A stretch of 15,845 nucleotides of DNA from CAZHAC01 sp964383855. Its GTDB lineage: Bacteria > Chloroflexota > Dormibacteria > Dormibacterales > Dormibacteraceae. Made by a program: the position numbers and the translations under genes. Location of the stretch: positions 1 through 15,845 of the forward strand of contig CAYLIP010000056.1 in assembly GCA_964383855.1 (NCBI GenBank), written 5' to 3'. Positions 11,776-15,845 of this stretch are shown here, piece by piece (the first letter of the stretch is position 1; each line of letters starts with the position of its first letter). Below the pieces are notes generated by a model. It was not told the origin of the DNA, did no database searches, and saw nothing but the letters and a program-made list of their open reading frames with translations.

Positions 11776-13581
11776 CTGGCGGCTATCAGGTCTCTCTCCC
11801 TGGCCCAGCGCCTGGCCCTTCTCTACTTCGCCGGGCTGGTCCCGGCGCTCTTCATGGCGGTCGCCCAGCCGGTCTGGTCCCGTGTCGACGAGGCTCAGCA
11901 CGTCGACTTCGTCGTTCACCTCGCGCATGGTCAGCTGCCGGTCGAGGGGAAGACCCGGATCACCGCCGACACGCTGAGCATCATGCGCCGCACCGGCATC
12001 TACCGCTGGCAGCTGCCCGGCATGGATTCGACCCCCCAGGTCTCCAGCGTCGAGCAGTTCGCGCCACCGCCCGCGGGTGCCAGCGCCGCCGCGCGCACCC
12101 GGTGGTTCAGCCGGCACCTGTACAGCTATTCCTACGAGGCGGCGCAGCCACCGCTCTTCTACCTGGTGGCGGTCCCCGTCTACGCCGCCGGCGACGCCGC
12201 CGGCGGCCCCCTGGGGGGCGTCTACGCGCTGCGACTGCTCAATGCCGCCCTCCTTGCCGGGCTGGCGCCGCTGGCGGCCCTCGCATCGCTGCTCGTGCAC
12301 CCGAGCGGCGGGCGGGCCCTGGCGACGGCGATTTTCCCGGTCTTCCTGCCCGGGCTGGTCCTCAACGGGTCGGCGGTGACCAACGACACGCTGGCGGCGC
12401 TGCTCGGCGGGGTGGTCACCGTGCTCGCGCTGCTCGGAGTGCGGCGCGGCTGGACGCCCCGGCTGGCCGCGCTGACCGGTGCCGGCTTCGGACTCGCCGT
12501 CCTCACCAAGCTCACGGCCGCCGGCCTGCTGATCGGCCTCGTGGCCGCGTTCCTCTGGCCGCTGGTGGCCCGCCGCGCGACCCTGGTCGAGTGCCTGCGG
12601 CCGGCCGTGGTTGCAGCCACGGCGACCGCGCTCTTGGTCGCGCCCTGGCTGGCCCTCAACGTGGCGGTCTACGGGCACCCGCTGGCGGCCAGGGAGGCGG
12701 ACACGCTGCTGGGTGCCTATTTCGGCCCGCCATCGGTCTCCGTTCACCGCGTCGCAGCCAGCTTCAAGAACGGGTTTGCGACCTTCTGGACCGGGGAGCC
12801 CTGGGACACGATGCCGATCGTCCGGCCGCTGAGCGGTCTGGGGCTGCTCGGGTGCCTGGTCGCCGTGGTCGGGATCCAGAGGATCGTGCGCATGCCCGGT
12901 TCCCGGGCGACGGCCGCAGTCGTGACCGCGATCGCGGTGGGGACCGGCGTATGGGCCTTCACCGCCATGCTGCTCTCTCACATCGGAGGCCTGCTGCCCG
13001 GACGCTACGTCTATCCGGCGGTGGTCGCGATCGCCGTCGTCCTCGTGCAGGGCGTCGCCGCCGCGCTGGCCGGCCGGGCCCGGTACGCGGCCATCGCGGG
13101 TCTCGCCGTCTACCTGGCGATCGCCATTGCCGACCTGGGTGGCTACGCGGCCGGCTTCACCGCGGCGGGCCATCCGGCGCCGGTCGCAGCACCCGCCGGG
13201 CGCCCGGTGGCGAGCACATCGTCCGTGGGCCAGGTGACGATGTCGGTCGACCGGGTGGCGGCGGTTCCCGCCGAGCGCCGGCTCTTCGTCCACGTCTCGG
13301 TCTCCAACCGGGGCGACTCGTCCGTCGAGTGGTCGCCCGTCGCGATGGCCTACTTCCCCGGATCGCCGGGACCGGTTTCAGCCGTGTACGCAGAGGGGAC
13401 ACCGCAGCCGGAGATCCTGGCTCCGGGCGCGGCGGTGGAGGGCTGGGCGGTCTTCGAGCAGGTTCCGGTCGACGGTCTCTCGCGACCCTTCCGATTCGGC
13501 TACCTGGGCGTGGCGGCCGGCGATTACCGGGTCTACGGCGACCTGCTCGCCCCTGTGGATCCGGGACCGGCCCCGCGCTAG
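11776..13581 (+). CDS. GT-C-type membrane glycosyltransferase-like protein (DUF2142-like) with C-terminal DUF4352-like domain
   Basis: The predicted 601-residue protein has a first membrane helix at about 12-30, then VDEAQH (D38, E39, H42), the loop acidic motif of GT-C enzymes. YEAAQPPLFYLVAVPVY (120-136) is the PPLxY segment, and roughly nine more hydrophobic helices run to about 462, including LLPGRYVYPAVVAIA (406-420), typical of DUF2142/PMT-like proteins. Such proteins usually move sugars from polyprenyl-phosphate carriers on the outer face of the membrane. Residues about 485-592 look like an extracytoplasmic beta sandwich resembling DUF4352 (VHVSVSNRGDSSVEW, LAPGAAVEGWAVFEQVP). CTG 11776 is chosen because ATG 11854 would cut away most of helix 1 and has no ribosome site. 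A frameshifted GTG 11769 start is the alternative. Substrate unknown. Confidence 0.75.
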   Translation: MAAIRSLSLAQRLALLYFAGLVPALFMAVAQPVWSRVDEAQHVDFVVHLAHGQLPVEGKTRITADTLSIMRRTGIYRWQLPGMDSTPQVSSVEQFAPPPAGASAAARTRWFSRHLYSYSYEAAQPPLFYLVAVPVYAAGDAAGGPLGGVYALRLLNAALLAGLAPLAALASLLVHPSGGRALATAIFPVFLPGLVLNGSAVTNDTLAALLGGVVTVLALLGVRRGWTPRLAALTGAGFGLAVLTKLTAAGLLIGLVAAFLWPLVARRATLVECLRPAVVAATATALLVAPWLALNVAVYGHPLAAREADTLLGAYFGPPSVSVHRVAASFKNGFATFWTGEPWDTMPIVRPLSGLGLLGCLVAVVGIQRIVRMPGSRATAAVVTAIAVGTGVWAFTAMLLSHIGGLLPGRYVYPAVVAIAVVLVQGVAAALAGRARYAAIAGLAVYLAIAIADLGGYAAGFTAAGHPAPVAAPAGRPVASTSSVGQVTMSVDRVAAVPAERRLFVHVSVSNRGDSSVEWSPVAMAYFPGSPGPVSAVYAEGTPQPEILAPGAAVEGWAVFEQVPVDGLSRPFRFGYLGVAAGDYRVYGDLLAPVDPGPAPR

Positions 13582-13603
13582 CAGGAGGAGTCCAGGGAAG
13601 GCC

Positions 13604-15745
13604 CTAAGCGCCGGGCAGTGAGAAATAAAAGGTGGCGCCGCGGCCGAGCTTGCTTTCGAGCCAGATCCGGCCGTTCATTCCCTCCACCAGCCGTCGGCTG
13701 AGCGGCAGCCCGAGACCGGTGCCCTCGACCTTCCGGCTCCGCCGGTCGTCGATCTGGGTGAAGTCCTCGAAGATGCGTCCGTGATGCTCGGGGGCGATCC
13801 CGATGCCGTTGTCACGGACGCGGAAGACGACGTCCGGCCGCCGCCGGCGGACGTCGATCTCCACGCGACCGCCCTCGCCGGTGAACTTGAGCGCGTTGGA
13901 AACGAGGTTCTGCAGCACCTGCTCCAGGCGCCTGCCGTCGGCCCGCACCCTGGTTCCCGGCTCCGTCACGTGCTCGAGCGTGATCCGCCGCTCGTCAGCC
14001 AGGGGCCTCGCCCGCGCCACCACCTCGGAGACGACCGCCTCCGCCTCCACGTCCTCGACCCTGAACTCCATGTGACCGGCGGCCACCTTGGAGATGTCGA
14101 GGACGTCGTTGACCAGCTCCAGAAGGTGCTGCCCGCTGGAACTGATGTGGCGGAGGTACCGGCGCTGGCGGTCGGTGAGCTGGTCGTGGCTGTCGAGGTC
14201 CAGGAGCTGAGCGAACCCCAGGATTGAGTTGAGAGGGGTCCGGAGCTCATGGCTCATCCCGGCCAGGAAGCGAGACTTCGCCTCGCTCTCGCGGCGAGCC
14301 GCCTCCGCCCGCTTGACGGCCGTGATGTCGATGACGGATCCGATCACCCGCGCAACGCGGCCGTCCGCATCGCGCACCGGGATGCAGTCGAACTGGAGCC
14401 AGATCACCTCCTCGCCCGGCTTCACGTAGCCGACCACCCGGTTGCGCACCGGCTGCCCGCTGGTGAGGGCGATGTCCATCGGCCGCTGGGTCCAATCCAG
14501 CGGAGTGCCGTCCTCGCCGATTCGCTCATAGCCGGCGATGTCGCTGGGCATCCGGCCGTCGAGCTGGTCCCGGCCGATCCCGAACAGCGACAGTCCGTTG
14601 TCGTTGATGTCCAGCAGCCGGCCCTCGCCATCGCTCACGACCACGCCACAGGCCATCGCCTCGTAGATGCCGCGCAGCTCGTTCTCGTGCTCCGCCTGGG
14701 CCCGGGCCAGAGCGGTCAGGTCGCGAACCTGCTGATCGCTGCGCTCGAGAAGCTTGGCCGCCTCCAGGTCGGGGGCGACCAGCGACGCGAACAGGCCCAG
14801 GGTCTCGACCTCGCGCGGGTCAAAGGTCCGGCCCGCCTGCCAGCTCGCCACCGAGATCACGCCCACCGCCCGATCGCGGACCACCAGCGGGACGGCGGCC
14901 ACCGACCGCGTTCCGAGCTCGACCGCACTGGGGACCGCGTGGGCCCAGGCGGGATAGTCGTCCACGACCACGGGCTTGCGGGTCGCAAAGGCGAGACCTC
15001 GCGCGCCGATGCCGGGCGCCGCCGACCAGTTGCTGTCCGGCGCCATGTTGTGCACGGCCAGCGGAACCAGCAGCCCGCTGTCGTCGTCGTACCACGCCAT
15101 CAGCGCCGTATCGGCGGCCAGCAGGTCGGCGGCGGTCTGCACGCACAGGCGCGCGACCTCGATCGGATCGTGGACGCCGGCGATCGCAATCGCGACGTCG
15201 TGCAGCGCCTCCAGCGCATCGCGCCGCTCGCGGTCGCGGGTGAAGCTGCGGGCCGCCTCGACGGCGGGCGCGATCTGGCTGGCGAAGATTCGCAGGAGCT
15301 TCAGATGGTGGTCCTCGAACCGCCGCAGGCTGTACGACCAGCCGCCGATCACGCCGATCGTCCGGCCCTGGAAGCTCATGGGCACCGCGAGCGCGGACCG
15401 CATTCCGCGGCGCGCCGAAGACTCGATGCGGCCGGCAAAGTCCTGGTAGTCGCCGACCGCCAGCGGAGCGCCCGTGCTGAAAACCTGGCCGACCATTCCG
15501 GTGCCGGGCGCCATCGGCGGCTCCGAGACGTCGCTGGGAGTCTCGTAAAGGGGTTCCAGGAAGCCGCTGTCAGGGTTCCAGACGAACACCGCCACGCCCT
15601 CCATGTCGAGCAGCCGGCTGGCGTACGAGCCGGCGATTGCAGCCACCGTGGCGGGATCGTTCTGGCCGCCGGCGGCGACCACCGAGATGTCGTGGAGGGC
15701 CTGGAGAAGGTTCTCCTCGAGTGCCGGTTCGCGGATGACGCTCAT
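13604..15745 (-). CDS. Soluble hybrid-sensor histidine kinase, GAF-GAF-PAS-HisKA-HATPase
   Basis: The 713-residue kinase has two GAF domains (about 14-165 and 178-332), a short coiled linker (335-357), a PAS domain (about 360-478, ending VIGSVIDITAVKRAEAA), a HisKA domain with H499 in FLAGMSHELRTPLNS, and an ATPase domain with LQNLVSNALKF (611-621), RDNGIGI (644-650), IFEDFTQ (658-664) and GTGLGLPLS (675-683). No membrane helix or signal peptide is visible, so it senses cytoplasmic ligands, redox state or light. Start: ATG 15745 has AGGG 6 nt upstream; ATG 15799 and TTG 15802 upstream lack a ribosome site and would add 18-19 polar residues. No receiver domain and no response regulator is present in the window. 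Converges on the membrane-protein gene with a 22-bp gap. Confidence 0.93.
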   Translation of the reverse strand: MSVIREPALEENLLQALHDISVVAAGGQNDPATVAAIAGSYASRLLDMEGVAVFVWNPDSGFLEPLYETPSDVSEPPMAPGTGMVGQVFSTGAPLAVGDYQDFAGRIESSARRGMRSALAVPMSFQGRTIGVIGGWSYSLRRFEDHHLKLLRIFASQIAPAVEAARSFTRDRERRDALEALHDVAIAIAGVHDPIEVARLCVQTAADLLAADTALMAWYDDDSGLLVPLAVHNMAPDSNWSAAPGIGARGLAFATRKPVVVDDYPAWAHAVPSAVELGTRSVAAVPLVVRDRAVGVISVASWQAGRTFDPREVETLGLFASLVAPDLEAAKLLERSDQQVRDLTALARAQAEHENELRGIYEAMACGVVVSDGEGRLLDINDNGLSLFGIGRDQLDGRMPSDIAGYERIGEDGTPLDWTQRPMDIALTSGQPVRNRVVGYVKPGEEVIWLQFDCIPVRDADGRVARVIGSVIDITAVKRAEAARRESEAKSRFLAGMSHELRTPLNSILGFAQLLDLDSHDQLTDRQRRYLRHISSSGQHLLELVNDVLDISKVAAGHMEFRVEDVEAEAVVSEVVARARPLADERRITLEHVTEPGTRVRADGRRLEQVLQNLVSNALKFTGEGGRVEIDVRRRRPDVVFRVRDNGIGIAPEHHGRIFEDFTQIDDRRSRKVEGTGLGLPLSRRLVEGMNGRIWLESKLGRGATFYFSLPGA

Positions 15746-15751
15746 CGAGGG

Positions 15752-15755
15752 CCCT
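15752..15755 (-). promoter_or_regulatory. Shine-Dalgarno site of the histidine kinase
   Basis: Minus-strand AGGG lies 6 nt before ATG 15745 and favours that start over 15799. Confidence 0.5.
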
Positions 15756-15789
15756 GCATCCTGATCAGCATGCTGGTCCCGGTGTCGTT

Positions 15790-15823
15790 GCGGCGCCATC
15801 AAGCCGCCGTCGCGGCGCCATCA
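15790..15823. repeat. Two direct 12-bp repeats upstream of the histidine kinase
   Basis: GCGGCGCCATCA occurs at 15790-15801 and again at 15812-15823, a 22-bp period of about two helical turns. Each copy holds the palindrome GGCGCC. If the kinase starts at 15745, both lie 45-78 bp upstream, where an operator would be expected. A further perfect palindrome CAGCATGCTG is at 15766-15775. Confidence 0.5.
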
Positions 15824-15845
15824 CGCGATCTGGCGGCGAGCCGGC

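Noticed and set aside
11769..13607. 612-codon plus-strand frame starting at GTG 11769, and a 528-codon minus-strand frame 11707-13293
   Set aside because: Both are Arg/Gly/Ala-rich shadows of the membrane-protein gene, which alone shows ordered hydrophobic helices and GT-C motifs.
13582..13610. Terminator between the membrane-protein gene and the histidine kinase
   Set aside because: Only a 4-bp AGGG/CCCT stem is possible in the 22-bp gap, with no T-tract.

Overview
The window comes from a very G+C-rich bacterial chromosome (about 70% by eye). Coding is tight, with gene overlaps of 4-17 bp, GTG and probably CTG starts, and several starts that look leaderless. The C-terminal tail of an actinobacterial-style HNH endonuclease, a KMSTT-type tryptophanyl-tRNA synthetase and TANNNT boxes 6-7 nt before start codons suggest an actinobacterium or a related high-G+C lineage such as Chloroflexota/Dormibacterota. 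The sequence alone does not decide the phylum. No rRNA, tRNA, CRISPR array, insertion sequence or phage gene was seen, and no stretch over 300 bases lacks a gene.

Layout. Bases 1-99 are the end of an HNH endonuclease gene. A HAD-family phosphatase (191-847, minus) is divergent from a five-gene plus-strand operon: prephenate dehydrogenase (869-1696), EPSP synthase (1680-2939), a solo B3/B4-domain protein (2927-3538), a DAO-family FAD oxidoreductase (3535-4560) and a Nudix-like protein (4574-5173). This meets, tail to tail with a 2-bp gap, a minus-strand cluster read from 8839 down to 5176: ADP-ribose-pyrophosphatase-like Nudix hydrolase, trpS, an endonuclease/exonuclease/phosphatase-family protein and an alkaline-phosphatase-superfamily enzyme. 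Divergent from the Nudix gene is a frameshifted aldo/keto reductase (8859-9766), followed by an acetyl-CoA-synthetase-like ligase (9776-11704) and a GT-C-type membrane protein with a C-terminal beta domain (11776-13581). A soluble GAF-GAF-PAS histidine kinase (13604-15745, minus) converges on the last gene.

How the genes fit together. tyrA and aroA serve the shikimate and tyrosine routes. The solo B3/B4 protein shares its fold with the editing domain of phenylalanyl-tRNA synthetase and is translationally interleaved with them and with an amine/amino-acid oxidase-type flavoenzyme. A role in handling aromatic amino acids or their mischarged tRNAs is an attractive but unproven reading. The remaining genes are housekeeping or accessory functions without an evident shared pathway.

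The most notable points are the B3/B4 gene in an aromatic-amino-acid operon, a repeated leaderless-promoter geometry (including one element that may fire both ways), the single-base frameshift in the aldo/keto reductase, two genes whose only sensible start is CTG, and a fusion of a GT-C membrane domain to a DUF4352-like domain.
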